64,000 nt of DNA from Putridiphycobacter sp965230195 (GCA_965230195.1 OZ245997.1:1922001-1986000); one strand, 5' to 3'; shown: positions 50,690 to 60,756, counted from the first letter of the stretch. Numbers and translations: made by a program. Notes: generated from the sequence alone by a model not told the origin.

Positions 50690-52285
50690 ATGAAATATAA
50701 ACTATTTATACTGGTTGGCGTTGTTTTAGTTACAGTTTTATCCTGTAATTCGGAGTCTGTTGCAGAGGAGGAAACCAGAATAAAATTATCAGGTTTAATT
50801 GAATCAAGACTCAAGGGAGAAGATTGGTCTTTGCTGAAATCCGATACTTTAACGAGTGAATTGTTAACACTTCAGTTTTATCAATCGTCAGAATTTGAAC
50901 CACTTTGGATTAATGATTCTGCGCTAAATACTAAGGGAGAAGAGTTATTGAAACTGATTGAAAATTCAAGATCGTATGGACTGTTACCCGATTTTTACAA
51001 TTATAATTTGATAGAAAAACTTCTGCCGGACTCTTTAATTGAGGTTGAGCTGTTGTTAACAAATTCATTTTACCTGCTAACAACTCATCTTAATAGTGGA
51101 TTTATTGATGGGGAAGGATTAAAGGTTGACTGGTTAAAAGATTCATTAAATTTTGATCATGACAAAGTACTGAGTTCTATTAAAAGTGGAGAGTCGGTTA
51201 CTGATCAAATATTGGAATTACAACCTGATTTCTGGGAGTATCAACAATTGCAAAAAGGATTAATGTCCTTTGTAAATAACTATCCGATTGACACAGTGAG
51301 ATATGAAATTCCAGGCATAAAAGAGGATTCGGCAATTTGCTATGATGCGGCAAGAAAAGCTTTATTGGGACACCACTTTTTAACAGAAACTGAAGCGGAG
51401 GATGATTCTGTTTTTATAGAGAGGTTAAAAATGTTTCAGGAAAAGAACGGGTTAAAACCTGATGCTGTTGTTGGGAAGTGGACCAGTAGAATGTTAAATA
51501 AAAGTAATGATGACCGATTTTACCAGGCTGCTTTGAGTCTTGAAAAATGGCGTTGGAAAGCGAAGGATACTATTCCTGAAAGAAGAGTATGGGTTAATAT
51601 TCCGGCCTATACATTGAAGGTAATTGATAATAATAAAATTATAAGAAAACACCGGGTTGTGGTTGGGGCTTATACAACGCAAACACCCGAATTCCATGCT
51701 TCTATGAAGCGAATGGTAACTAATCCGTTTTGGTTTGTTCCTTATTCCATTGCGTCAACTGAGATTCTGTATGGTATTAAAAAGGATTCTTCTTATCTTG
51801 AAAACAGAGGCTATAAAATTTTTAGAGATGGTGCGGAGGTAGATTCAAAAACTGTAAACTGGGATGAGGTAGGGCAAACAAATTTCAGGTATCATGTTCG
51901 TCAAAATGGAGGAGGCGGTAATAGTCTTGGTAAGATTAAATTTTTGTTTCCTAATGAACATTCAGTATTTATACATGATACACCGTCAAAATCATTATTT
52001 TGGAATGATGTCAGAGCGTACTCTCACGGATGTGTAAGATTACAAGAACCCTTTGAATTAGCAAAGGTTATCGTAGATTTGGATAAAAATAAAGTCCCTG
52101 CCGATTCAATCGACAGTATCATTGGCAGAGGTGCGCAACGTGTCATTGAACTCAATGAACCAATTGAAGTTTATATCGAATATTTTTCAGCGATTGGCGA
52201 CAGTGCTGGTCAAATCACTTTTTACCCTGATGTATACGGGAGAGATGAAAAATTTATTTCGTTAATTAAGCAAAACATAAAATAA
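50690..52285 (+). CDS. L,D-transpeptidase (YcbB/LdtD-like lipoprotein)
   Basis: 531 residues. The signal peptide has lipobox VLSC. The N-terminal scaffold domain spans about residues 30-230, then a peptidoglycan-binding domain (FIERLKMFQEKNGLKPDAVVGKWTSRMLN). The YkuD catalytic domain has HSVFIHDTPSKSLFWNDVRAYSHGCVRLQEP, with the nucleophile Cys in SHGC near residue 448. It crosslinks peptidoglycan stems (3-3 links) or attaches proteins. Its stop lies 2 bases before the next gene, so the two form an operon. Confidence 0.9.
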   Translation: MKYKLFILVGVVLVTVLSCNSESVAEEETRIKLSGLIESRLKGEDWSLLKSDTLTSELLTLQFYQSSEFEPLWINDSALNTKGEELLKLIENSRSYGLLPDFYNYNLIEKLLPDSLIEVELLLTNSFYLLTTHLNSGFIDGEGLKVDWLKDSLNFDHDKVLSSIKSGESVTDQILELQPDFWEYQQLQKGLMSFVNNYPIDTVRYEIPGIKEDSAICYDAARKALLGHHFLTETEAEDDSVFIERLKMFQEKNGLKPDAVVGKWTSRMLNKSNDDRFYQAALSLEKWRWKAKDTIPERRVWVNIPAYTLKVIDNNKIIRKHRVVVGAYTTQTPEFHASMKRMVTNPFWFVPYSIASTEILYGIKKDSSYLENRGYKIFRDGAEVDSKTVNWDEVGQTNFRYHVRQNGGGGNSLGKIKFLFPNEHSVFIHDTPSKSLFWNDVRAYSHGCVRLQEPFELAKVIVDLDKNKVPADSIDSIIGRGAQRVIELNEPIEVYIEYFSAIGDSAGQITFYPDVYGRDEKFISLIKQNIK

Positions 52286-52287
52286 TA

Positions 52288-54330
52288 ATGACGATTCCTA
52301 AGGTGGATAAAAAGCCACACGAATTCCACGAACATGGGTTTAAGAGAACTGATCCCTACTATTGGTTAAAAGATAAAACAAATAGTGAAGTCATTAAATA
52401 CCTTGAAGCTGAGAATAATTATACTGAAGAAACATTAAAGGATTCCCGAAAATTGAGGGATGATTTATTTAGTGAGATGCGCGGGAGAATAAAGGAGGAT
52501 GATTCATCAGTGCCTTTCAAAAAAAATGGGTATTGGTATTATACCCGGTATACTGAAGGAGGAGAGTATGCCATTTACTGCAGGAAAAAGGAAAGTCTTG
52601 ATGTGGATGAAGAAATCATTTTGGATGAAAATGAACTGGCTAAATCACATGCATTTTATGATATTGAATCTTTTTCGGTAAGCCCGGATAATCAATGGGT
52701 GGCGTTTTCAGAGGATATTACCGGAAGAAGACAGTATCAGGTAAGGATTAAAAACCTGATAACGGGAGAGTTTTTGCCTGACCTCATCACTTCAACAGGA
52801 GGAGACTTTGCCTGGGAAGACAATAGTTTAAATTTTTACTACTCCATTAAGGATAAGGAAACTTTGCGACCGTTTCAAATCAAAAAGCACAGAATTAATA
52901 CGCCGGCAGATAATGATGAAATTGTCTTTACAGAAAAAGATGAAGCCTATATCACAGGCGTTTCTAAAGATAAGGGTGGGCGATTTATTTTTATTGGCTG
53001 TTGGAGTACTCTCACTACTGAATTTCATATTTTAGACCTGGAGTCATCTCAAAAAAAGTTTGAGGTATTTTACCCCCGGACCTTAAAGCTGGAGTACTAC
53101 CCCGAAGCTGCTGAAGATGGATTTTACATTAAACACAACCAAAATGCAAAGAACTTTAAGTTGAGTTACTGTCAGGTTAACAGTAGGGATATTAATGACT
53201 GGCAGACCATTAGGGAACATGACGAAAAAGTGTTACTGGAAGACTTTGAGGTGTTTAAATCACATGTTGTTCTACAGGAAAAGTCCAATGGATTGTCACA
53301 ACTCATAGTTTACGATTTACAGGCGAAAAAATTTGAATTAATTCCACCAAAGGAGGAAACATTTATGATCTATCTTGATCAAAATCCTGCTTACGAGTGT
53401 GATTTTGTTCGAATTAAATACAGTTCATTAACCACCCCAACTTCAGTAATAGACATTAATTTATCAGATTTTACCGAGACGGTTAAAAAGCAGCAAACGG
53501 TATTGGGTGAATTTTCATCAACTGACTATCAATCAGAAAGAATTTGGGCAACCGGGTATGATGGAACAAAAGTTCCGGTTTCATTGGTGTATAAAAAGGA
53601 AAAGTTTAAGCAGGATGGTACCAATCCGCTTCTATTGTATGGTTATGGTTCTTATGGGGCCACCATTGATCCTTATTTTAGTTCCGTAAGGCTAAGCTTA
53701 CTTGATCGCGGATTTGTATTTGCCATTGCACATATCAGGGGGAGTGAATATCTTGGTACGGAATGGTATGAAAACGGAAAGTTTTTAAAGAAGAAAAATA
53801 CTTTTACAGATTTTATCTCTTGTGCAGAAGCTCTAATTTTCAAAGGGTTTACGTCAAAAGGCCGTGTGTTTGCTATGGGAGGGAGTGCCGGAGGCCTGTT
53901 AATGGGGGCTGTGGTTAATATGCAACCTGATCTTTGGGCAGGAATAGTTTCCAATGTTCCGTTTGTAGATGTGGTGACCACAATGATGGACGATTCCATT
54001 CCTTTGACGACAGGAGAATATGATGAATGGGGAAATCCTAATGAAGAGGAGTACTATGCCTATATGTTGTCTTATTCACCCTACGACAATATTGAAAAGA
54101 AAAACTATCCACCAATATTGATAACCAGTGGATTACATGATTCACAGGTGCAATACTGGGAACCTACAAAGTATGTGGCTAAATTACGAGATATGAAAAC
54201 GGATAATAATTTATTACTGCTTCATACCAATATGGAAGCTGGTCATGGAGGTGTATCCGGCCGATTTGAAGGTTTAAAAGAAATTGCCCTGGAATATGCT
54301 TTTTTGTTAAAACTTCTGAACGAAAAATAG
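52288..54330 (+). CDS. Oligopeptidase B-like S9 family peptidase
   Basis: 680 residues. The N-terminal seven-bladed propeller starts KKPHEFHEHGFKRTDPYYWLKDKTNSEVIKYLEAEN. The catalytic domain begins about residue 405 (ATGYDGTKVPVSLVYKK) with nucleophile GGSAGG (Ser533), then SYSPYDNIEKKNYPPILITSGLHDSQVQYWEPTKYV with the aspartate, and NMEAGHGGVSGRFEGLKE with the histidine. The sequence fits oligopeptidase B (PtrB), which cuts short peptides after basic residues. It is probably cytoplasmic, since no signal peptide is seen. Confidence 0.9.
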   Translation: MTIPKVDKKPHEFHEHGFKRTDPYYWLKDKTNSEVIKYLEAENNYTEETLKDSRKLRDDLFSEMRGRIKEDDSSVPFKKNGYWYYTRYTEGGEYAIYCRKKESLDVDEEIILDENELAKSHAFYDIESFSVSPDNQWVAFSEDITGRRQYQVRIKNLITGEFLPDLITSTGGDFAWEDNSLNFYYSIKDKETLRPFQIKKHRINTPADNDEIVFTEKDEAYITGVSKDKGGRFIFIGCWSTLTTEFHILDLESSQKKFEVFYPRTLKLEYYPEAAEDGFYIKHNQNAKNFKLSYCQVNSRDINDWQTIREHDEKVLLEDFEVFKSHVVLQEKSNGLSQLIVYDLQAKKFELIPPKEETFMIYLDQNPAYECDFVRIKYSSLTTPTSVIDINLSDFTETVKKQQTVLGEFSSTDYQSERIWATGYDGTKVPVSLVYKKEKFKQDGTNPLLLYGYGSYGATIDPYFSSVRLSLLDRGFVFAIAHIRGSEYLGTEWYENGKFLKKKNTFTDFISCAEALIFKGFTSKGRVFAMGGSAGGLLMGAVVNMQPDLWAGIVSNVPFVDVVTTMMDDSIPLTTGEYDEWGNPNEEEYYAYMLSYSPYDNIEKKNYPPILITSGLHDSQVQYWEPTKYVAKLRDMKTDNNLLLLHTNMEAGHGGVSGRFEGLKEIALEYAFLLKLLNEK

Positions 54331-54361
54331 AGGCAAGGTGCTAACGAAGTACATTTAATGA

Positions 54362-54958
54362 TTATTTAGCTTGTTCAGCGAAAGATTTTAACTGGTCGTA
54401 CAATTCAAACACTGGTAATCCCATTACATTAAAATAAGATCCGGTTATTTCAGGAATTCCGATATAACCAATCCATTCCTGAATACCATATGAGCCTGCC
54501 TTATCAAAAGGTTTATAATTTTTGATATAGTAATCAATTTCTTCAGGAGTCAGCGTTTTGAATTTAACTTTAGTACTCACTGAAAAGGCTTGAGTTTTGT
54601 GTTTTGATTTAATGCAAACACCGGTCATAACACTATGGTTATTATTGGAAAGCTCGTTCAACATTAATCGTGATTCCTCTTCGTTTTTTGGTTTTCCCAA
54701 TATTTTATCTCCTGATAATACAACCGTATCGGCAGTAATAAGAATGGTATTCTCTACTAATTCTGCCTTAAAAGCATTTGCTTTTTTAAGGGCCAGGTAC
54801 CCGGCTACTTTTTCTGATTCAAGATCATCCGGATAGGTCTCTTCAACCTCTTTAGTTACTACTTCAAAAGGGATGTTGAGTCCTTTTAAAAGTTCTTGCC
54901 TTCTGGGAGATTTTGAAGCAAGGATAATCTGTTTGTTGTTTAATAGTTCGGACAGCAT
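54362..54958 (-). CDS. Maf-like nucleotide pyrophosphatase
   Basis: 198 residues. LASKSPRRQELLKGLNIPFEVV is the Maf N-terminus, ILITADTVVLSGDKILGKPKNEEESRLML the second conserved block, and FDKAGSYGIQEWIGYIGIPEITGSYFNVMGLPVFEL the third. It hydrolyses modified or noncanonical nucleoside triphosphates. It is the last of three same-strand genes with the prenyltransferase and the PorE-like protein (gap 9 bases). Confidence 0.93.
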   Translation of the reverse strand: MLSELLNNKQIILASKSPRRQELLKGLNIPFEVVTKEVEETYPDDLESEKVAGYLALKKANAFKAELVENTILITADTVVLSGDKILGKPKNEEESRLMLNELSNNNHSVMTGVCIKSKHKTQAFSVSTKVKFKTLTPEEIDYYIKNYKPFDKAGSYGIQEWIGYIGIPEITGSYFNVMGLPVFELYDQLKSFAEQAK

Positions 54959-54967
54959 TAATAAAGC

Positions 54968-55966
54968 TTAGATAAATAAAATGGTTAACAAACCAAAAAG
55001 GATGGCAAGTTTAATCAAATTTGATGAAAGCCGATAACTTTTTATTTTATTATTTCTGAAGGTAAAAAACAAGGATAAAACCATTAGAAACACTGTTGCT
55101 CCAAGTGACAGGATAAAAAAGGAAAATCCGGATTTATCAGACAATAACGAGCTATCTGAATAATGATAATTTGAAACAAAAGAATAGTAAAAAACAATTG
55201 ACCCCAACAGAAATACAGCTATTAAACCAATCAGATACTTTGTTTTTTTGATGCCAAACTTTATAGGAAATGTCTTGGCTTCTAATCTTAAGTCGCCCCG
55301 AATGTCTATAATGTCCTTAATCAGTTCTCTGATTAGGTTCATAAACAACGCCAAAAAAGCAATGCAAAATATAACAACAATAAAATAATATTTTGGGAAT
55401 GAAATGTTCGAATTGAAGTCGTAAATGGTATCAATTCTGTAATAGTTTAGTATCAGTACATAAAATGGCACTCCAGCCAACAAAATAGCTACAATAAGGT
55501 TACCGGTAAAGGGTTTTCGTTTGTAATAAACTGAATAAAACCATAACAGGTTAATGGAAAAAAAAGCCGAAATTGGAATCCAGATGTTGTGAAGTAAATA
55601 TCCAATATATAACGACAATATAAAGCCAATCAGGTTAAAGGTCCAGTGCCAGAACATGGCCCACCGTCTTTTTATATGTACATTAATAATAGTTCTTTCA
55701 GGTTTATTAATCCTGTCAGCTTTAACGTCAAAGTAATCATTGATAATATTACCAGCTGCTGCAATCAAAACGGTTGAAACGACCAAAAGAATAAATGAAA
55801 ATTTTAAAATGTCAACCTGCACAAACGGAAACTGACTGGCGTTAAGATTATCATTCGGAAAGTAAAGGTGACGGGTCACAAAATACTGTACCATTAACAT
55901 TGTTAATATTATAACGACCAGGTTAAGGAATCTTATGAGTCGAAGAAAATGGTACGTTTTAGACAT
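54968..55966 (-). CDS. UbiA-family prenyltransferase (geranylgeranylglycerol-phosphate geranylgeranyltransferase-like)
   Basis: 332 residues with eight or nine membrane helices. The prenyl-diphosphate sites are NDYFDVKADRINKPER (first Asp-rich, near residue 76) and DIRGDLRLEAKTFP (second). The conserved KADRINKPERTI matches the Bacteroidota proteins annotated as digeranylgeranylglyceryl phosphate synthase-like. The true substrate is not certain; lipid or quinone attachment is possible. It starts 2 bases after the PorE-like gene. Confidence 0.75.
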   Translation of the reverse strand: MSKTYHFLRLIRFLNLVVIILTMLMVQYFVTRHLYFPNDNLNASQFPFVQVDILKFSFILLVVSTVLIAAAGNIINDYFDVKADRINKPERTIINVHIKRRWAMFWHWTFNLIGFILSLYIGYLLHNIWIPISAFFSINLLWFYSVYYKRKPFTGNLIVAILLAGVPFYVLILNYYRIDTIYDFNSNISFPKYYFIVVIFCIAFLALFMNLIRELIKDIIDIRGDLRLEAKTFPIKFGIKKTKYLIGLIAVFLLGSIVFYYSFVSNYHYSDSSLLSDKSGFSFFILSLGATVFLMVLSLFFTFRNNKIKSYRLSSNLIKLAILFGLLTILFI

Positions 55967-55968
55967 GT

Positions 55969-58011
55969 TTAGAGGGATTTAACAATATAAGCTGTTCTAC
56001 GATTTTGCTGATGTGCACTTTTTTGTTGAGCTCTTGGTAGGGTATTGATGTATGATTCTGTTAATTCTATTTTTTGATTATTTGAGTCAGTAATAAAAGC
56101 CGGTTTGGTTTCACCATATCCTTTGGAACTTAACCTGTCTGCATTAATTCCTTTGCTGATTAAATAATCCATTACTGCTTTAGCCCTGTTAGTAGATAAG
56201 GTCATATTGTGATCATCATCTCCCTGGGCATCCGTGTGTCCCTGAAGTTCGATTTTAAGACCCGGATATTGCTTTAAATGCGCAACTAATAAGTCCAGTT
56301 CTACAAAGGATTTTTTTCTGAGCTGATAAGAATCCACATCAAAAAATACATTTTTTAATACATTTTCTTCATCCATATTATTCAAAGGAATTAAAGGAAC
56401 ATCCTGATGATATGGTTTTTCGGTGTTTTCGCCAACATTCAGGTCAAAATTAACCGAATAGGGTTGGTAGCCTTTTTTATTGACAGAAAGTGCGTATTCC
56501 TTATTGATGGGAAGGGTAACCAAAAATTTTCCTGTTTTGGAATCTGATTGAGAAAAAACCATCTCTTTACCGGTTTCCAGATCTATTAATCGAAAATTGG
56601 CCTGCAATTTTTCCTGACTGGTTTTATCGAACACTAAACCGGTCATATAAATGGTTCGGGTAGGACGAATGCTTTCAGGCATTTTAAAACCGTAAAGGTC
56701 TGATTTTCCAAAACCACCGGGTCTGTTTGAATCAAAAATAGCATAATCGCCATTTGCAAAAACAAGTAGGGATGATTCATTATTTTCAGTATTGATAGGG
56801 TACCCAAGGTTTTTAGGTTTGCTCCAGCTGCCATCCGGTTGCAATTGGGTCATATAAATATCACTGCCACCCATACCAATATGTCCATTCGAACCAAAAT
56901 AAAGTGTTTTACCGTCAGGATGTATCAAAACGGATGATTCCGAATAAGGGGTGTTAATATAATCTGGCAATTTTTCGGCTCTGCCCCAGCTGCCGTCTTT
57001 TTGCAGTTTAGAGACATAGATATCACCATTTCTTTTATTTCTGCCCCCTGATGAGCGAACACGACCACGAATAAAGTACAGGGTTTTACCATCAGATGAT
57101 AAAGAGGGTTGGGTTTCCCAATTTGCAGTGTTGACTTCGCCTGGTAAATTAATGGGGTCAAGCCATACATTACCAACTTTTTGAGTAATAAATAAATCAC
57201 AGCTGCCATATCCTCTTCGGTTTGGACCATATCCTTTACCACTGACACAACCAACAAAAATCAAGGTTCTGCCGTCGGGAGCAAAGGTTGGAGCACCTTC
57301 GTTATAAGGGGTGTTGATGTTTTTGGGCATTGAAATACCAGTTTCCCAAATTTGATTTTCAAAAGTGCTGATAAAAAAATCTTCCTGTCCCGGAGATCTG
57401 TGTGAGGGATCGCTGATGTGTCTGGTAAATAGTAGTTCATCCTGATCAACTGTAAGGGTTGGCAGGTATTCAGAGTCAGTGGTGTTAACGCCCTGACCCA
57501 AATTTTTTGGGTTAAACTCAACAGGATTTTTCTTGGCTTCAATGGCAAATTCACAATTCACAATGATCCAATTCATATTTTCAAAATTGTCTTTATTGGC
57601 AGCTGGAATCTTTTTAAACTGGGTAGCATGCATTAAAGCATCATTGTATTTTCCAGTTTTCCATTCCAATTCAGCCAGATCGGAATAAACAAACCCGGTT
57701 CTGGAATAACGTGGGTTGATTTCTAAAGTTTTTTTGTATGATTCTATGGCCAGGTCATATTGGCGGGCATCTCTTGCATAATCTCCCCGCATGAAATAAG
57801 CTTCAATAAAATTCTGATCTTTAGCAATGGCTTTATTGCAAAGTTCTATTGCTTTCTGGTAGTTAGGAAGACCGGTAGCAGGATTAATTTCTCCCAAAGC
57901 CTGTCTGGAACTTTGAACGTATTTAATGGCTTTTTTACTTTTTGTCGACCAACTGTGTTGTCCAAACGAATAGCTTGCTATAAAAATGATAAGAAGAGAT
58001 ATAAATTTCAT
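55969..58011 (-). CDS. OmpA-family protein with TPR, PD40 propeller and carboxypeptidase-like domain (PorE-like)
   Basis: 680 residues. Signal peptide ending SFGQ, TPR (about residues 35-115), WD40-like PD40 propeller (about 180-430: SPGQEDFFIST, PTFAPDGRTLIFVG, QPSLSSDGKTLYFI, VLIHPDGKTLYFGSNG). A carboxypeptidase-regulatory-like domain (about 445-530) follows, then a C-terminal OmpA domain (NVFFDVDSYQLRKKS ... LQGHTDAQGDDDHNMTLSTNRAKAVMDYL). This domain order is that of PorE, a peptidoglycan-anchored part of the type IX secretion system. The window also holds T9SS cargo proteins, which fits. PorE is inferred, not proven. Confidence 0.8.
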   Translation of the reverse strand: MKFISLLIIFIASYSFGQHSWSTKSKKAIKYVQSSRQALGEINPATGLPNYQKAIELCNKAIAKDQNFIEAYFMRGDYARDARQYDLAIESYKKTLEINPRYSRTGFVYSDLAELEWKTGKYNDALMHATQFKKIPAANKDNFENMNWIIVNCEFAIEAKKNPVEFNPKNLGQGVNTTDSEYLPTLTVDQDELLFTRHISDPSHRSPGQEDFFISTFENQIWETGISMPKNINTPYNEGAPTFAPDGRTLIFVGCVSGKGYGPNRRGYGSCDLFITQKVGNVWLDPINLPGEVNTANWETQPSLSSDGKTLYFIRGRVRSSGGRNKRNGDIYVSKLQKDGSWGRAEKLPDYINTPYSESSVLIHPDGKTLYFGSNGHIGMGGSDIYMTQLQPDGSWSKPKNLGYPINTENNESSLLVFANGDYAIFDSNRPGGFGKSDLYGFKMPESIRPTRTIYMTGLVFDKTSQEKLQANFRLIDLETGKEMVFSQSDSKTGKFLVTLPINKEYALSVNKKGYQPYSVNFDLNVGENTEKPYHQDVPLIPLNNMDEENVLKNVFFDVDSYQLRKKSFVELDLLVAHLKQYPGLKIELQGHTDAQGDDDHNMTLSTNRAKAVMDYLISKGINADRLSSKGYGETKPAFITDSNNQKIELTESYINTLPRAQQKSAHQQNRRTAYIVKSL

Positions 58012-58142
58012 ACTAAAGTATTGTCAGTTTTTGGTAAAATAATCCAATTCCGTACCAAGTTAGCGTCTGGTTATACTTTACTAAAACGTCTTGTTAACAA
58101 TTCGACCCAATAAATATACTATAAAAAGCAGAAACCCTGAAC

Positions 58143-58766
58143 TTATCTTACATCAAGAATTTTATGCGTTTGCAGGGAAATCTTCCACTCTGTATTCTCT
58201 TTAACGAAATCAATGATCTTTGGTAACATATTATTACGCTTATCCCATTCCGGTTGAATGAAAAGCTGACATGTTTTACTAACCTTTTGCTGTAGCTCCG
58301 AAGCCCATTTAAAATCATGATTGTTAAAAGCGATCATTTTTAGTTCGTTGGCAATCAAAAAGTTTTCCTCTAATGGGGATTTAAATTTTTTAGGTGACAG
58401 GCAAATCCAATCTAATTTCCCTGACAATGGGTATGCACCAGAGGTCTCAATAGCTATTTCAACGTTAATATTTGATAATGATTCGGTCAGGGGAGAGAGG
58501 TCGTACATTGCCGGTTCGCCACCTGTTATTACCACAAAATCGGTTCCTGAAGCCTTAACCTTGTCCGTTAATTCCTTGATACTTCCTAATTCATGGATTG
58601 AGGGATCCCAACTTTCCTTAACATCACACCAAACACAACCCACATCACAGCCTGCTAACCGTATAAAATAGGCTGCTCTGCCGGTATAAAAGCCTTCACC
58701 CTGGATGGAATAAAAATCTTCCATTAAGGGGATTTCAATAGCGGTATCGTAATTTGGCCTTTTCAT
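58143..58766 (-). CDS. queE: 7-carboxy-7-deazaguanine synthase (QueE)
   Basis: 207 residues, radical-SAM enzyme of queuosine/7-deazaguanine synthesis. The cluster motif is Cys40-x3-Cys44-x2-Cys47 (GCDVGCVWCD). DFVVITGGEPAMYDLSPL is the SAM-binding motif, and ETSGAYPLSGKLDWICLSPKKFKSP is typical of QueE. No other queuosine genes are in the window. It is monocistronic in the region shown. Confidence 0.92.
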   Translation of the reverse strand: MKRPNYDTAIEIPLMEDFYSIQGEGFYTGRAAYFIRLAGCDVGCVWCDVKESWDPSIHELGSIKELTDKVKASGTDFVVITGGEPAMYDLSPLTESLSNINVEIAIETSGAYPLSGKLDWICLSPKKFKSPLEENFLIANELKMIAFNNHDFKWASELQQKVSKTCQLFIQPEWDKRNNMLPKIIDFVKENTEWKISLQTHKILDVR

Positions 58767-58891
58767 TTAATCAAATTTATAACCTTTTTTGTTATCATTT
58801 TCTCCCTGTAAATCCGGGTATACAAATGTGCAAAAGTACATAATTTATGTTCTGTTTCGATCAATTAAGTATATTGATAAAAAAGCACAGT

Positions 58892-59824
58892 TTAATGCGT
58901 TATTTCTGAACTTTGCATATCATTAATTCTGTTCAGGTCAATGACAATATTTCCATCATCATCCGGCGAGAATATCTGGTCAAATTTCTTACCCCATAAA
59001 ATTTCATCATTATGGTATGATCTTCTGGCATTAATGGTTTGACTAAATACCTCATCAAAACCGCTGATAAGTACCAGTATTTCAGTATTGGTATTAATTA
59101 TTTCAGATTCTTTTAAACCATACAGAGGGCTGGAAGAATTAATAGGGTGCACAACGGTCCACGAAAGTGGTAATAAGCCTAATTCTGATATTTCAAGTGG
59201 CAACTGAAAATATTGTTTCCGAATATCTCCGCTTTTGGTAATTTTGTCTTTAATCAATAACATTCTTACCTTAACATCTAGCAAAACATTATCCCTTGAA
59301 TTGACAATCTTAAATTGTAAGCTCGTCATCTCATCTTTATAAGGTGCAATGATAGCATTACTGCTAAAAATGAGCTTGGAATTAGGTTTTGAAAATCGTC
59401 CGTAAAGTAATCCCGTGGCCAGTGAAAAAGAAAGGAAACCTACAAAAGCCTCAATAGACGACAGCATTTGTGCTGCCCATCCTGTTGGTGACATCACCCC
59501 ATAGCCAACAGTTGTAAAAGTTTGAACTGAAAAATAATAGGCTTGCAGGAAAGTAGAACCATTCTCCGGATCAATGCCAGATATATGTTCCGTTCCAATA
59601 CACCAGTATAAACAAGTGAAAATAAGGTTTAAGATGACATAGGCAAAAAACAGAACACCAAAGAAGCTTGACCATGACTTTTCAGTAAGGTACTTATAAG
59701 CGTCACGCCATTTGATGCGGGCTCCCTTCCTGATGATGTTATAGGAACCATCAGAATTGACAATACGCTTGGTTTTTCGCTTATATGCGGAACTAAATCC
59801 ACTGTCTTTAATTTCGTCAGCCAT
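58892..59824 (-). CDS. Inward-rectifier (Kir)-type potassium channel
   Basis: 310 residues with two membrane helices (FFGVLFFAYVILNLIFTCLYW and SIEAFVGFLSFSLATGLLYGRF) flanking a pore loop with selectivity filter TTVGYG (residues 104-109). The C-terminal cytoplasmic immunoglobulin-like domain (LQFKIVNSRDNVLLDVKVRMLL ... VLISGFDEVFSQTINARRSY) is typical of KirBac channels, gated by cytoplasmic signals. It lies 16 bases downstream of the ChaN-like gene. Confidence 0.9.
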   Translation of the reverse strand: MADEIKDSGFSSAYKRKTKRIVNSDGSYNIIRKGARIKWRDAYKYLTEKSWSSFFGVLFFAYVILNLIFTCLYWCIGTEHISGIDPENGSTFLQAYYFSVQTFTTVGYGVMSPTGWAAQMLSSIEAFVGFLSFSLATGLLYGRFSKPNSKLIFSSNAIIAPYKDEMTSLQFKIVNSRDNVLLDVKVRMLLIKDKITKSGDIRKQYFQLPLEISELGLLPLSWTVVHPINSSSPLYGLKESEIINTNTEILVLISGFDEVFSQTINARRSYHNDEILWGKKFDQIFSPDDDGNIVIDLNRINDMQSSEITH

Positions 59825-59840
59825 TCAGAGAAACAGGGTG

Positions 59841-60698
59841 TTAATGGGTGTTTGTAAAGTTTGATTTTACACAAATGATAAAATCTGCCTGGTTTAAATT
59901 ATCTTCTTCAAGGGCACTGATATTGTCTTGTGTTACTGTAGTGATTGATGCAATTTTATCCAATTCAACTGTTTGTTTAAGGTAATGAATAATACCCTGA
60001 TTACGATCGGAATGATAGGCACCGTTAAAGTGTAAAAAAGTGGTTTGCGGATTGGAATTCTTTAAAATAAAATGGGCCATTGTGGCATCTTTAATGGCTT
60101 GCGCAACTGCCATACTGTAGCCACCATGCGGCATGGTCATCATCTCTTTATAACAGGTCACTGTCGAATCAAATTTAAAAGAGTTTAAAGGCACAATATA
60201 TGATTTGGCCAAATCGGACAATTGATTTAGTGAGCCAATACCCTTTTTGTATACCATATTGGCATATCGCCTTGGAATATTGGTTGCAATAAACTTTAGC
60301 GATTCTTTTTTTGCAAATTCAACTAATGGTTTATAGTCCGTATTATAATTGGGCCATAAGCGCATTTCATTCTGATAATTTTTTGCAGATATAAAATCGC
60401 TTAAATATTCGTTTAGGATAAATTGATTATCAGCTTCAAACATTTCAGCACCAAGAATCAGTTTCTTCTGGTGCTTCTCGAAAAGAAGCTGGGCCATTTC
60501 GAGTTGTAACCAGTGTGAAATAGCATTATTGTGATATTCGCCGAAAAAAATATATTTCTTTTCAAGTAATTGCTTAATTACTTTTTGAAAAGAAACCTGA
60601 CGGCCTTCGGCAGTATAGATTCTATATGGTGAATTACCTGGTTTAGCATATGAAAAACTTAAAGTCAGTACTAAAAAAAGGCTTAGAAATAATCTCAT
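59841..60698 (-). CDS. ChaN-like haem-binding domain protein
   Basis: 285 residues with a signal peptide ending SFSYA. Conserved KKYIFFGEYHNNAISHWLQLEMAQLL and ILGAEMFEADNQFILNEYL, then a TNIPRRYANMVYKKGI segment and HFNGAYHSDRNQGIIHYLK. This is the ChaN / DUF399 pattern; haem is bound by a conserved tyrosine/histidine. Secreted or membrane-bound role in iron or haem use is inferred. It precedes the potassium channel gene in a likely two-gene operon. Confidence 0.8.
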   Translation of the reverse strand: MRLFLSLFLVLTLSFSYAKPGNSPYRIYTAEGRQVSFQKVIKQLLEKKYIFFGEYHNNAISHWLQLEMAQLLFEKHQKKLILGAEMFEADNQFILNEYLSDFISAKNYQNEMRLWPNYNTDYKPLVEFAKKESLKFIATNIPRRYANMVYKKGIGSLNQLSDLAKSYIVPLNSFKFDSTVTCYKEMMTMPHGGYSMAVAQAIKDATMAHFILKNSNPQTTFLHFNGAYHSDRNQGIIHYLKQTVELDKIASITTVTQDNISALEEDNLNQADFIICVKSNFTNTH

Positions 60699-60710
60699 GG
60701 TTTTTTATTT

Positions 60711-60718
60711 CAAAGCTA
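60711..60718 (-). promoter_or_regulatory. Candidate -7 box of the ChaN/Kir operon
   Basis: TAGCTTTG on the minus strand matches TAnnTTTG, 13 bases before the ChaN-like start codon. The -33 box is not at the usual distance. Confidence 0.3.
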
Positions 60719-60756
60719 ATGATAATTTTCTTTTATGACTATACAAAATTGAATTA

